Assembly: GCA_907165065.1 (NCBI GenBank)
Contig: OU015524.1
Coordinates: forward strand, 55,283,295-55,347,294
Length of the DNA stretch: 64,000 nt
Source of the DNA: Caprimulgus europaeus
Lineage: Eukaryota > Chordata > Aves > Caprimulgiformes > Caprimulgidae
Reading direction: 5' to 3'
The translations under genes were made by a program, and so were the position numbers. The notes beneath the pieces were generated by a model. That model was not told the DNA's origin. It did no database searches and worked only from the letters and a program-made list of their open reading frames with translations. Shown here one piece after another: positions 24,101 through 38,913 of this stretch (its first letter is position 1; each line of letters starts with the position of its first letter).

Positions 24101-27100
24101 TGGCAATAAACTTTTAATATTAAGTTTCTAGCTCTAGCTTTAGTTAGAATAGTTACAATCAAAACACAACGTTTAAGCTTCCTTTTCTAGCAGTTCAGCC
24201 CATGCACAATGAGTTTGTCTTGATCCTGTTGTCCTGAAGGGCACCTTAGCCTCCCACAGATTCAACTGCAAGTTTGGGGACTTACATTTCCTTGTGATTT
24301 TTTAGGGAGTTAAATTCTGTGTGGAAATTTTTTGTCTGCATGTTCTTCCTAGTACTTTGTGTTGGATGTCATCTTCATTCTGGTTGAAGCAAACAATAAT
24401 AATAAACTGTGCTGCTGCATCATATTTTCAGATATTATAGCAAATTTTATGCATACATAGAGCCATGAATATTAATTTGTCTTAGGAGGAAATATTACAG
24501 ATTCAGGATATCTCATTTTGTTTGTTGTCAGAATATGAACTGTTATGACACTGGGATTTATAGAAATTATCAAATAGCCCACTGAGTCCAACCAGTGTAC
24601 TAAGTCCTGTATAAACACGTAGGTAAAAAGATTACCTACCTCTAGTTATGTTAACATCAGAGGAGAAAAAAAGATGCAGTTCAGTTAAAATAGATCACGT
24701 GCTTATTGCTCAGATTTTTTTTTTTTAATTAATCAGTGTAGAGGAGATGCAGGATAAAAGAAGAGATGAAATAAAATCTTGGAGCATGTGAAAAGCAGTG
24801 GTGAAAGGAAGTGATCACTGCACAAAGCCTGCCTGTGCAGCTGAACTAGTGAATGTAACCCAGAGAAGTCAAAATAAAGACTTCTGTTTTAGTTAGACGC
24901 AGGTTTGAATATTGTGGCCATCAGAGATGTGGGCTACTAGAGAAGCTTTCCCGTGGTGTTCTGCTTTTATGCCCTACTTGCTAATGCTACGCTATGACAT
25001 GGTAAAGCAGGTCTGTGAAAATTTAATGTAATGTGTCACCGTATTGCAAATCTATTTATTTTTCAACCTCTCTTCCCCTTTCTCCCCCATTTGTTCTGTA
25101 GAACCAAAGAAAGAAAGTAGTTGACAAAAGCTTGTAAGTAATTATTTTTGGTATGCCAACCCCAATGTGCTCAGGTGCTGTGGAAACAGGAAGACGAAAT
25201 CCCTGCCCTGAGTAGTGTCCCTCTGCTGTGGGCAAGAGGCAATGCGTTGGCAAGTCACTCAGAGTAGTGGTCAGTACTTAAATGCTTACTGAGGGCTTTC
25301 TGTTTCATTAGAGATTCTTTTAATATATATTTTGGGAAAGGTGGGACAGTGGTAGCAGCATTGGCCAGGGTTGAAATAAGAAATGTATCAGGAAATAAAA
25401 GCTGACAAAAGAAGAATGACAGTGACTTGAACAGTTGGCCAATTTCAAAGTGTATGGTGAGGTATAACACTACTGAATGTCGTTGAAGTTCTGTTGCTTC
25501 TGAATCAGGTGAAGTTTGCCAACTACAGGCCAGATTCTGGGGAAGTGAAAGTAGTTATTTGGTAAAAAATGAAAACAAAAACCCCCACAGTAACAACAAC
25601 AACAACATGTGACCTTATGTTGTTGATCTTCTAAAGAATCAATAAAGCTAATAAAGCCAAACGTCCAAGTAGGTATTACTCTTAAGTATTGTATTGTAAA
25701 TACAGGTTTAGCTTATGTTTAGCATTTGAAGTGAAATAAAAACTTCATTTTCTTGCAGGTAAGTGCAAAGGGATCAAAAAAGTTAATAACGTGAATGGGA
25801 GAAACACCCAAAATCTAGATTATTTAGAGCTGATTGAGTGATAAAATGTTAAGAGCTTCTCCTGTCTACTTGTTCTTTTAACAATTTATTAATTCTGTTT
25901 TCTTAACAATAATCAGTATAAACTACATAGTACTCAGAAAACATTATAAACCTGAATTTTTCCAGAGATACAAAAGTGCCACATCTGCACTACAAGCTTT
26001 ACTCCTATAGTATAGTCATGCCAGATTAATTGCATTGTTATAGTATGATTAACGATCAGATTTGTGAATGGCTGCTGGCAAAACATAGAAAAATACTGAC
26101 TTAAGTATTAAAGCATGCACTTTCCCTGCCAAAAGGGTGATAATCATACCAACTTTCCTAGCGTGGTGTCTCCATGTATGATTAGTTTCGTATTTGCTGA
26201 GGCACTTGAGAATGCAGAGATCTGCTTCTATAAATCTCACTAAGACTGTAAATGAGTGACCTGGTAATTCCCATTGACTTTTGCACCTGGCTTCATTTAG
26301 ACCTCTTTTAAATCCTTCTGGATGTGTATCTTTATCTTGAAAGTGCTCATAATTTTAAAATCTAGATTTGTATGACAAATGTAGTTTTCAGAAGTTCCAT
26401 CTGTAAAGGGCTTTCTTATTCTGATTATTGCTGCTGAACAGGGGGCTTCTTTCTTCAACTATGCTCTGAAAGTTTTTTATTTCATCCGTTTTGAGGTGTA
26501 TTCCATCTTTCTACAGCCTCAGAAGTGGTTGTGTTTGTTTAGGGGAGGAAAATAAAAAATATATCAATACAGTAATATAAATATAATAACATACATAAGT
26601 AACATACACTGTTACTGTTTGCAAGTGCCAGACGTGGTTTTGGAGCCCTGATGTACTACACAGCAAAACAAAACCCTCTACATCAAAGAATCATGTGTGA
26701 TTGTACAATGTGAAACAAGTGGAGTAAAGCAAAAAGGAAGACAAAGTAGCAAAGAGACTGCACATGCCTCCCCTCACTCCCTCAGAATGGTGATAAAAGT
26801 GTGGAGAAAATTAGCAGCCCTTTTATCTGGGAGATTGTGTGCTGTGTTGTACGTGGCCGTGGGCTGTACGACATGCATCTGGCTTGATGAGAGTGGCAAC
26901 TCCTTTGTAAAAGAGCAAAGCTGAGTGTCTTTGAGGGAGATGAATGTAATTAAACTTGATGGCTCTAATCCAGTGTGTACTAGTGCATTGAAGAAAGATT
27001 AAAGAAAAGAGCTGACAATATTAAAAAAAACCTAATCTGAGGTAATTTATCTTCTGCTACAGTCCAAACTAGTAGTTTTGCCTTATTGCCCAGGGATTTC

Positions 27101-30100
27101 TGTGTGCATTTCTTTGTAGAGGCTTATTTTACAAGATGTTCACCTATTTAAAAAGCTGTTCTTTTTTTTTTTTTTTTTTTCCTATTTAGAATAGGTAGGA
27201 GCTAAGCTTGTAATGTATATCGGCCTGGAACCACTCTGATGTAGAAGAGCGTGAAGTGAAGACATCTTGTCTCTGTCTCCATTGTTTCAACAGCAGTCAT
27301 GAGTGGGGGAGATTTGCATTTTTGTAATATATGCCTAAATACACTAGGATTGCAGTTTTGTTTGTCCTGTAAGGGAGCTGATAGAATCAAAATCTCTGTC
27401 CTCTACCACATGTGTTCTCAGCCTTGTATTGAGGATGTTAAATTTCATCATTGTATAGTCAGTGTCAATTGAAAAAAATGTTCTAATGAAACTCCTATTG
27501 GGACCTCAGGTCTGAATTTTTGTATTGAAAGATTTAAGTAGCAAAGACCAATAAATTCAATGCATTTCTGCTCTGCTGTAGATGAGCAGAACCACACAAG
27601 AATGACAAAACTTACTATTAAGAATCTAAAAGGCACAGCTAAAAGAGTTGTACAAGTGGTGTGAAGGAGACTGTGCTAGAAGCACAGGGCCAGTGCTTGC
27701 CTTCTTTTGAAAAAGGGTGAAAGGAAGTTGGTGTGGTGATTGCTGGTGATGAGAAAGCATAATTCAGAAAGGTGAAGTTATGTCCAAGTGATGGAGTTCT
27801 TGACCTTTAGACTTGGCAGATTAGAAGTAAAAGCACAAGCAGGCAAGCGAAAAAGTGACTGAGGAGCAAGTAGGAATGTCTGAGTAGGCATGGACTCTTC
27901 AACCTGGTAGGGAGACAGTAGAGGTGAAATATGATAGAGATCTGCAAAATCATGAGTGGCATGGAGAGGATTGGTGGCCATTGCTTTTTTTTCACCCTTT
28001 CTTCCAACATAAAAATGAGGGGTTGTGCAATGTAACCGAAGTCTAAAACCCAAAGTATTTTTTTCCTTAAGAGATACCTGAGGACTCCCTTTGGATTAAA
28101 GTTTATGTATGTTGAAGGAGTGACTGGATAAGTTTGTAGAAGAGGGACCTTTTGAATGTTGCTAAATACATTGAAACTGTAGGAAACAGCCTGAGCTGAG
28201 AATAGTGGGAGGCCATGGGGTTGTTGAGGGGGAATATTTTATGTGCAAGATATCACTGTGAAAGTGATGACTGATAGTGACTGTTTATCCTATTTTCCAG
28301 TAAGGGTCGGTTACTCTGGGAATAACGTATTTGGAATAGATGCCCTTGAGCAGCTTAATCAAACAAAAAGCACTGAAGCAAAAATGTTCAAAAAATGCAA
28401 TGTCTAATGGTTTTGTTTTCATGCTGCCTTCCCAGGAATCTCACGATCACTTTCTTTTGGATATTCCTGTCACTAGAGAGCGGATGAATCACTATTGAGC
28501 TGCAGCTGAAACTGCTCAAAGTGAACTTGCAGCACTTTCGGTGAAGTATGATTGTGCCCAGTCAGAGGTACATTTAAAAATACTTCCAAATCCTTCTCCA
28601 AACCTGAGAACTCCCTAAAGTCACTTTCTGCAGAGAATAGAAAGTATTCAGAAAGTCCAAAACTTCATGCGTTTGATACAGAACTTTTGTTTCTCCTACC
28701 ATAGACTATCCAGGCCATTTTTACTTTGCTTGTTTTTATGTTCAAGAACTGATTATGAACTTATATTTGAAAGATTTGAAGCAGTCTAGCTTTTTATCAT
28801 CATTATCTAAATGCAATCTTTAGTAATTAAACCTGAAAGTTAATATTTCTAAATTGTAGTTGTATAAAAGTTCTGATAGATGTCCTCCTGTTGCTGGTAA
28901 GTTAAGATAGCCCATCCTCACCTATTCCTCAAGTTACAGCTCCCAAATTTGCTTTGCTTTCATCTCCAGTGAGGTTTTGATTGAGCTAATGAGATTGATT
29001 GTAACTAGAGAGGCTGAGGAACACATGCACATCCTTTTCTGCTGTCCCTGCTATGGGGAATGGTGGCTCTTAGGAGAGAGGATTTAGTAGAGGATAATTT
29101 TTAGAGTGTCTATATTTTCAGGTATTTTTAAAAAACATATGACTGAATAAGATTGATCTGATCAAATTCAGCAATGCAGGCAGTGGTCAGTTTTAAAAAG
29201 GAGTCAAATTTGCTTTTAGGAGACATGAAGTGCTTGCATTTATTTACATATATAGGTTTAGATGCATAAATTCATAAATATTCATAAATACATAAAGTTA
29301 AACAGAAACTTGTGAACATTCATCCAACTAGTACTTTAAACATCAGTGCATTTTACAAATGTGTATTTCAATTGCACGTTATAAAGTACTTTGCAATATA
29401 CTTGCCTAGCACCTGAACATTAAAAAAAGCTCTATCAATGAAACAAAATTTCTTTAATTGTGGATAGCTGAATATGGGAAACAGCAAGAACATGTAATAT
29501 TGTATGAGAACAAATTGTTAATGCAGTATCCAGTCAGAACTACAGGGGTGAGTGTCCATTGTGTAAGCTTGAATATGACCAGTTGATTCTGAAATTACTG
29601 CAGAGATCCCCTACATTTAATTGCTATCCAGGATCAGTACTTTAAGTTTCAATTCTAAAAAGCCATACAGAATCTCATGTTTTCACAGAAATAATTTATT
29701 ACTGGAAATATTGAATGGCTTTATTTCCAGGATAACTGACTGATTTATAGATTCTTTCAGCACTGTACTTGCAAAAGCAAAAGAACAGTCAAGAAAGCAG
29801 CTGTTCATGCTCTTGTTAATAAAGACCTTCATGACCCAGCTGAGGTCAGAGCCCTGTTTTGCTGAGTGCTCTGTAAAACTCAGGCTATGGGATTATTCTT
29901 GCTTTTTCTGCTATTGGAACTGACCACAGGGACAATGGACAGAGGAAAAAATACCACATTTTGCAGATGGGGAGTTGAACCACAGAGAAATTTTAAGGTT
30001 TTGAATGCTTTAAGCTACCATAGCTTGGTCCAGCTGCCAAGCAAAGCAATCCTATTGTTCTTTCAGCTGCTCATTTCCTTCCCCACACTGCCCCATCCCT

Positions 30101-33100
30101 TGTGTTAGCACAGATGTATGTGTAGTTTTACAGTGCACTGTGTTGTTGGGGAACTGATGCAACTGAAAAATAAAGCCTCTCCTTCTGGGTAGTTTTTTAG
30201 CTGGATCAGTTTCCCAATCTTATTTCACCATATAAGTAGCTATATAAATGCCTCTGCTAGGGTGGAGTATGGGAATGAAGCCCATGAGCCTAGGGAACAG
30301 CAGAGATGCTTTTCTCAAAATCAGTGCTGCTTTACATCAGATCCAAAGCATCTGATAAACCAGTGCTTGCAGGTGAAGCATAAGCTCATCTGAGACTATG
30401 CTGCTGCTGCAAGAATGATCCTCCTACCTGACTCCTTGGTGTTAGCCATTTCTCTGTGATGTGGCCAGCTCCCCTTCCTCCTCCTTCTTTGTAGAAAGTG
30501 AATTATTTTCTGTCAGCTGCATTAGTTCAGTTGTTTGTGGAGGAGCTGGACAAATACCAGAGCTGGTGCAAGGGAGAGGACGGGCATTTGTGGATGGGAG
30601 CAGGAGAAGCAGGACCTCTTTTTTTTCCAAGGCAGTCATGGTTCAGTTGGCTCACTGGCCTCCTGGAATTTTTCTGAGTGTCTTGAGTTTGGTCACCTCT
30701 GGCAGAGCTGTGAATTTCCTGATATCCTGAATTGCAGCTTAATGTCTTAAGTATGTATTGCCTTAAAGTGTTTGCCACAAGTTAAAAGCCCTAGCACACA
30801 ACATAAAGAGCAGTTTATGTGGCTTAAGGTGGGCTTTTCCTAAATTCCATATTTGTAAATAAACACATTTATCTTCCTGTAAGAAACTATCTTGAAAAGT
30901 TGTGTTGTATTACACAACAGCAGCTTTTGATTTTACAAACCTTTTTCTTCCATTGCTTTTTCCTAGTTTTATGAAAATAAAGTTGTGTCCCTCCACTTAG
31001 TCTTGTAGTGATAGAAGACACCGAGTCTTTCATTCCAAAATGTGTTTCTTGTCACATTGCTAAACTTTTAGTGCAGTCACATATTTCAGCCTGGGCAAAA
31101 TTATTGCTCCTTTTTTAATGAGTTTTCTCCTTTTCTGTCTATAGCTTCTTGAACTCAGGTCCAGAATGGTCTCTAAAGAAGCATCTTTTCAAGAGCTGAA
31201 GGCTGAAGCTGAAAGCTACAAGGAAAACAATGCTAGACAGACGTCTCGCCTCCTGTCTTTGCAAACTCGAATTCAGGAGGTGGAGGAAGAGGCATGTGTG
31301 CTTGCCACCTCTAAAAACCAGGCTGAGCTGGCAGCTCAGGTGACATTCAAAGAAAACCAGGAGCTGAAGGAGGAGCTTTGTGAGCAAAATGCCAAACTTA
31401 AGTAAGATTCATGTGACATGAGAAACAATTTTTGTTTCGGATGACTTGTGCAGTTGTCAATGCAGAAAAATACGTTGGTGGAGAGACTTTATTGCAGATC
31501 TGAATTCTGTTACAATGCCTTGCACAACCATTGTACCTGAGTGCATGGGAGGTATTGTAATTTGGATTTTGGGCTGAGTTGTTAGCTGATAGGTGGGGTT
31601 TTGAGAATTTTCTCCTTCAGAGGAGAAGTGATTATATGAGTCAGCTTGATGTAACCTATTTTTTTACAAAAAATGAGCACAGAAGGCTATTTTTCTGAAC
31701 ACAGTAGAAACAATACGCATGGTTTCCTCATTTAGGTATTTCCATGTATGACACTGAGGCAAACTTTGTGCCTTTCATAGCACACTTGTGACGGGCAGTA
31801 CCTGCAACTACGATCTAGTGTCCGGGTCTATCCCTTTCACATGGTGTCTTTTGCAGACTTTTACCTGTCATTTGACATGCTGCATGGTCCATGCAGTGGT
31901 GAGTGTACTGCTGCACCACTCCAGTCTCTTTTACCCTCTTCTGTGTCACAGCTGGAACTGGAACAGTGTCAAGATAATTTCTTCCTTAGTGTAAACTGTC
32001 TGTTAGGAGTAGTGTAATAAAGAAAATACGGTGTAATTCCTATTCCTAGTTAGTATCATCCTGGGGGGAGTATGTTAATGTTTGGTTAATGTTTGTTCAG
32101 CTTTCAGTAATGCTAGATTTGTCTGCCTTTTCTTCTGCCTCTTTTTTTTTTTTTTCTAATGTGCAGACTGATTGCAAAAAACTTTTAATGAAAGATAGTA
32201 TCCTTCACTGTGCTGTTCTTAGCATAGTGTGTTGGAGCACTGACCTGTCAGTTCTGCATAACTGCTAATATTTCAGGTATGTGGGATGGACACTGATAGC
32301 AATGTTGATCACAAATACAATTAATTGGTATAAAAATATTCTGAACACTAAAATTCCAAAATCAGTGTCAGTCATAGTATATTAATAGACACCTTAGAGA
32401 CTTTTATAATGGATTTTTTTCCACTCTTACAAGGCTAATATCCATATCTCTCTGAATACTGTCTAGTTAAGAGCTAGGATGAGTGTTCACCAGAGGTCTG
32501 TATTTCCCAAAACAGTACTTTTCACAGCTCTTCAAGATTTTGTGCATTGGAAGTGGATAATTAAGTCATTTTGACATCTGGAGTAATCCATTGCAGTGCA
32601 CTTGCCTATTAGCATCCAATTTGCCAAAAGCCCTGCCTAGAGAGTGCTGATGTTGATCGCCAAAGATGTTAGATATGATCCAAATATAAGTGAGGAGATA
32701 GTTAAGCCAAGAAGTGTACTGTGCATCCTAGCAACATAAAAAACATCAGAGTTTCTGAGATAGTGGTTGTTAAGATTTTTTAAAATGCTACTTCTGGGGG
32801 AGGAGGAAAAAAAAAGAAGAAAAAAGGAAGAAAAACCTCCTATCCCGTTTGCCTGACTCACTGGGAGAAAACTGCCAAAATACTGTGATCAACCTAGCCT
32901 ATCATGACAGTGATATGATCAATTTTATGTGGCATAAATGTGTACTGTCTCTCCCAGTGCGGTCCTGGCTGGTTTTGCCCATGATGCTTGTGTCAGCGCT
33001 TCCATTTGTGTTGCTTCATGGTGATCGGGACCAGGGTACTGCTCCAAGAGAGATGTCAGCAAAATAAAAAGTTTAATTTCCAGTCCCAGGTCCGGTTTGT

Positions 33101-36100
33101 TGTGCACTTGGAGCGTACCAGTGCAGCGCTGGCAAAAGGGAAGGGACAAATGAAGGGTTAGTCTGTTCTTTTGGAAGGAACAGATATGTTGAATTCATCA
33201 TGAATCTACAGGGTGTGCTTTCAAAGCTTTTTCTCATCTCAGCTGATAGTTACATGGGCCACAATAATAGTCAATGTATCAATTTAATGAACTTTAGCTA
33301 TTTAGTCTGGCCACCTTAGTAGCATGTGGCACACAACCAGTCCTAACTAGGTATTCAAGAAAGATTTTTTACTGAAAGCCATTAATAAAAGGGAGGAGCA
33401 AGCCAGTAGGCATGAAATGCACATTTACATTCTATACATACAGATATAGAAAAAATGTTTAATGAATTCTGTGATTGGTTTCCAAGATATATACCTCTCC
33501 TGTTGAAAATGGTGCTTTTCTACTCAACAGGTCTATTGCCAAGGTATTTTTAGAGCCTGAACTCTGAAAAGCTTTTTTTTTTCTCCTTTTTCCTCTCCAC
33601 TTTGCTCATTAGTTCTGAAGAGCTAGCAAAACTGGGTAAGAGCTGCATCCTACTTTTTGTACCCGATTGCCTGTTTTCTAGCTGCTCACACCTTTACGGC
33701 CCTACTGAAGGTAATTAGGTTATTTGTAGAGTTTTCAAGTATGTACTTTGTACTTCAGATTGTTTAATTTTAGAAGCAAGCATGGTTCTGTGTGTGATGG
33801 GCCTCAATTTTTCAGAGCCACAAAACAGTTTGCAGGGTTGGCAGTCAGTCTCATGCAATATTCTAACATCTAGGCATGCATATATGACATTTCTGGGGTC
33901 TCATACCTTTTAACTTCTGACATACTCCTTGTCAGGACAGTGGTTTAGCAACCATCTCACAGCTTAGTTTTGCTGGGGCTATAGAGAAGAGGAAGGTGCC
34001 CGGAGTTGAAAGCTGCAAGACACTTGTTTTCTGAGGGCCACTGCCTGCTGCAGAAGGCAGAGCTCTTTTGGCTCACAATGTGCACTGTGCAGTAGTACAT
34101 GAAACTGTCCTCATCCTGACCAGAGCAGTAATTAATTCTTCCCATTCCTTTCTGTTATTTTTCCACTGTCTTCCACTTTGCAGCATTGACAACAACTGTG
34201 CTGATCTCCCTCCTAAGACACCACCTGAATTTTTTTTCATGGGCCATCTCTTTTGCTTAGTGATTTGTATCTATTTTACGTACTGTGTTTGCACTCACTG
34301 TGTGTTTCTTGGAGGCACTGTTTGTTGATGTTACCTGGTTCTTGTGTTTTATTGAAATCTTGTGCTGAGAATGAGGTTAGGATCATAAAAGATTCTTTAA
34401 AGTGCTAATCAAAAGCAAAGATGAAGAAATGTGTACCCATAAGGCAACAACATGTATGTTAAATAACAGACACAAAGAATTATATATAACTAAAAATTCA
34501 TTTTGTGGTATGCATAAGCTAGCAATAATCTGGGGATAATGTATTTAAAGAACATTCATCCTGATGTGTGTATTTTTTTTCCTGTCTGATTAGTAAATAT
34601 TTGAATGACTGTGAAGAAAGCATGACTCAAGCTTCTAAAATCAGCAGAAAGTATGAAGAGCTCCTTACGCAGCTTTCTGGATTCTTGAACCTAGACATCA
34701 GAGAAAAAGAGAAACCACAAGAACATTTAATGTCAAAGGTGATTATAAGTAGGCAAGGGTTTCTGTACAGAGATTTAATAGAAGGATATTTGGTTGTCAA
34801 AGAAATAAAGCAATTAATGATGATAGGAATCTTTGTGTTAAATAATGATTTGCAGACATTGCTCTCACTTAAGACAGATTTATTTTCATATCGGGTTGAT
34901 TTTCAAAGGTGTCGAGCACTAATAGACCTCAATGAACTCAGTCTGGTCTTATCTGCATAAATATTTTATCAACCTGTAGTTACTAAGTACAACCCTGATT
35001 AGATACTTGGTTGAAAGCTTTCCTGAAAACATTAATGCTGGGAGTCACTAGGTGACATGTAAATTGTACACTAGAACTTGACGCTTATCTTAAGCCAACA
35101 TACCATTAAGTAGAAACATCAGAAATTGCATATCCTAAAACTACCTTAACTATGCCCTGTAACAAAATGCTGTAAATCACTGTGTGGTGTTTTTGAAAGC
35201 TAATCATAAAACTTTATTATTTCTCTTCAGAATATTTCTGAAGTTCCAAAAGCTAAGCTTCCATTTAGGGAAGGAAAACTGTAGACTCTTCTAGCCTTTA
35301 TTGGTGCTGCTGAAGGGCAATTTATCCTAATTGTATGCGTTTTTCTCATGTTCTGTCTAATCTTTGCTATCCCTATTTTTCTTCACTTGGGAGCATACTA
35401 GGTATTTTGGGAGATTTTGTTTCATTATATTGATATTATTATAAGAGTTCTGGCTATAAGGAATATTTAATAAATTAAGATTATCTAGTTATGTATCACA
35501 GTGATTTCTTACAGTCCTTGCCCGTATAACATTGCCCAACGTAACAAGTATATGTTGACATCTTGTTTTAACAATGTAGTAATAAATCTGGTCGGGAAAT
35601 CTAATTTGTGCTGAAAACTGCATTAGGAAGACTTATCATCTCATTTTTCTGTTTAGGGTCACGGTATGTCTATTTAGCTTCTTTTCCACATTATGGTTTT
35701 ATTTAAGACAGAATTGATCTGCCTTAATCTTAATGAACATCTTACCAGTAGGAGTCAGAGTACATATTTTTTTTTACCTTATACACTCTTTGAAGTGTCC
35801 ACACTCATCTATTCCACTTCTTGGAAATAGCCTAACGTACCGAAACAGCTCTAGAGTCCTCCTGGAAACGACTGATTTTTCCAAGGTGTTGACTGCTCAG
35901 AATAGCAGCCCACCAGGTATTTGGCTCTGCCCTTGAATATGCTTATGAAATAGCTGTTATCAACTCAACTCTCCCTATGCCTAAAAAGTTTCAAGGATAA
36001 AATGCAGCTTTCAGTTTCTTGTTACACAAGACACATAAATCTTAACAAGCCAAACTAAAATGCTCTGCTTTTCGCATGAAGTTAGTTACATGATCTGTTT

Positions 36101-38864
36101 TAATTTTCTGACCTGTTTTAATACACAGTGATAGTAGCTCTCCACCTGTTTAATAGATCATGGAGGTTGTGTGGGAGTGAAACAGTACCACATAATACTA
36201 AGGTGTGGGTTTCTGGTGAGAATATGGTTCTTATTTTAATTGTCTTTCTGTTCTTTTTAGAAAGAAATAGTAGAGTGCTGTTATAAATCTGACCTAGGGG
36301 TCACCAGAAACACCATATCTTTATTAGGATGATTAGGAGCAGGTATGCTAGAATGAACATATGTCATTGTTAAGTGCTTTCAAAAAGTTACTAAAATTTG
36401 AATTATTTCTCTAGGTCTCAGAAATATGTAAAGAAAACCTGACACTAAAAGACCACATTGCTACTCTTCAAGAAGCTATCAATGTCCATGAAATGGAGTC
36501 CAAAGCTAGCAGAGAAACTATCATGAGGCTTGTTTCAGAAGTGGCCAAGGAGCAGAAAAAGGCAGCAGGATGCTATCAAGACATGGAAAAATGTAGTAAG
36601 GTACATAATTGCATGACATATATGTTTGTCTACTTTTCAGATGTTTTCTTAAAATTTCAAATTAATTTTCAATAGGAGTTGTAGGAGAAAAAGTGCTTCT
36701 GAAAGACTTCTGGTGATTAGGGTCTTTTCTAAAAAGGACACTTTTCTAAACTTATTCTCAACTTTTTGAAAGCTTGAGAGTATATGGAGATTAAATAATA
36801 ATATTGTGTAAAATAGGTCTGATTTAGATTCGATGTCTTCCAATGATGCTTGCAAATTTATATTTTTTCTTCCTTTGTATTGTTGTAGCCTTTGCTGTGC
36901 TTGCACAAATGGGTAAATAAACAGGTGTTTTTTAAAGCAAAGTAAACAAATAGAGTTTATGAGTATATCTGAGACACAAGCATGAAACAGTGAAAACATA
37001 CTCTTTTAAATAACATTTATGTGATATTGCCAGTTTTCTGAGGATTCTTCTAGTCAGTTTCTTTAAAAATTCTAATGAGAAATTGAAAGGAATTGATAGG
37101 ACACTACTTTATTCTTTCTCTTAAGGAACTGGAAGTGTCTTGGCTTCCAGACAACCTAGATTATCTTATTTCACTGCATTATAGACTTGTATTTCATAAC
37201 TGTAAATAGTCAGTTGACTCATACCCAAAAAGTTGTAGGCAGTAAGATGGCTCTCGCAGGAAAGCACTATTTTGCTGTGGGGAACCCATAGAGAAAATCT
37301 GTGCAGCAGGAATGATGCTGAAATGAGAAATATAAGTTGCAAGTCAGATGTTCACCAAATTCACCTAGGTATGATTTGGAAAGGAAAAGAATGTGATTTA
37401 AGAATTGACTTGCTCCAGGACAATTCACCTTTAAGAGTTTTTCTACATTGCAGGGGATGGACAAAGTGACCTTCTGTAGCAGTTTTCCTTATTCCTTTGT
37501 ACTTTGAGTGATAAGTGTGGAAAGGGAGTAATTTACTAAAACCATAATGAAAATGGCACTAGGTATTAGAGCAGTGTCATTAAAGCAGATGGCCAGAACT
37601 TAAGAAAAAAAGAGGAGAAACTTTGCCAAATATGTAGCCGAGCTGCGTGTGACTGAGTTTGTAGAAATTTTTAAAATAAAGGCAGTTGTGTGCAAGTAAG
37701 TTTTCAAATGTAATGTGACATTTTCACCACCTCCCTGGCATTACTTTTTTCCTGAACAGAAGACCACCACCTTACACTTTAAAGGATAAAGTGCTCCGAT
37801 TTGGTTGTAGGCAAGATACTTGGCCTACTTTTGTAAGCAAAAATGGTGTCCCCTGTTTCCCTGATGGGTGTCTTATTAGGTTACAGGAAGGGCACCAGTG
37901 GTATAAAGTTGTTTTGACTTTGTCATATACTTTGCTGCACAGTTTAAATAAGCACATGAACAGAGTTGCATGTGTCGTGACATGTTTCCCTTTGAAGGTG
38001 AAAAGATGACAGTGTGCTCTGGAGAAGAAAGTATTTGTTGTAGGGAAGATAAATGTTAAGTACCACAAGGGTCATAAATTTTCCTTGCTGCTAAAAATAG
38101 TTCTTACTAAGTTGTGTAAAATTTTCTAAGGCTCAAATGGGACTGAGAGAGAACCTGTATCAAAAACTTCCACAGGTCCTTTATGAGAACACTTTGCTCT
38201 TGTGCTTCACTTCAAACACAGGAGTGTGAGTAGGGGCAGAATGTGAGCTGCTCACTAAGCAAGCCACAATCGGGAGATGTTTTAAACCAAGATGAGAGTT
38301 TTGTTTGTGACTTGCTTTGCAAGTTTGCTCTGACTGCCAAAACATTTCCCAAGTTGAACTATTTGTATGAAAAATATTTTCCTATCATTATTGTTCATAT
38401 GCCAAATATGTAATTTATTTAGCCCATTTAACAGAAATGTCTTGCTAAATTATTAGCATTGCCTTTCAAATGAAGCGTGTGCCATCAGGGCTTACCTCGA
38501 GGCTGCAGATTCCTCCAGTGCTGTTTCAGTTTAGCTCCTTAAATTTGCAGATACTGAGTAAATACATTGAAAAGGTTTTGTGTTCACAAAAGCATATTAA
38601 GAAATTCAGTATTGAAAAAAATAAGTAAAAAACCCCAATATGCTTTAAATCCACACATCTAAAGGAGGGTATATGGTGTCCCCTGTTTCCCTGATGGGTG
38701 TCTTATTAGATTACAGGAAGGGCAACAGTGGTATAAAGTTGTTTTGACTTTGTCATGTACTTTGCTGCTCAGTTTAAATAAGCACATGAACAGAGTTGCA
38801 CATGTTGTGACATGTTCCCCTTTGAAGGTGAAAATCAGAAATCTGCACTGTTCCTGTGCCAGAA

Positions 38865-38913
<49 letters not shown>

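Larger units (their letters stand above)
21150..28435 (+). other. CCDC170: CCDC170 intron 1
   Basis: A 7.3-kb intron, GC-rich at its left edge and AT-rich after that. It holds an old MIR-like remnant near 25163-25226 and an old CR1-like remnant near 27920-28200, both entered separately. I see no further exon in it. Confidence 0.55.

Noticed and set aside
24550-24605. Possible CR1 tail remnant (CCACTGAGTCCAACCAGTG)
   Set aside because: The similarity to the CR1 3' end is limited to a few words and no terminal 8-bp repeat is present.
28496-28498. TGA read as selenocysteine
   Set aside because: CCDC170 is not a selenoprotein family, the human residue is arginine, and a second stop of a different type (TAG) exists in the same gene.
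31166-31405. A separate small gene starting at ATG 31166
   Set aside because: The frame is simply CCDC170 exon 3 entered from an internal methionine; the donor at 31402 and homology show it is part of the larger gene.
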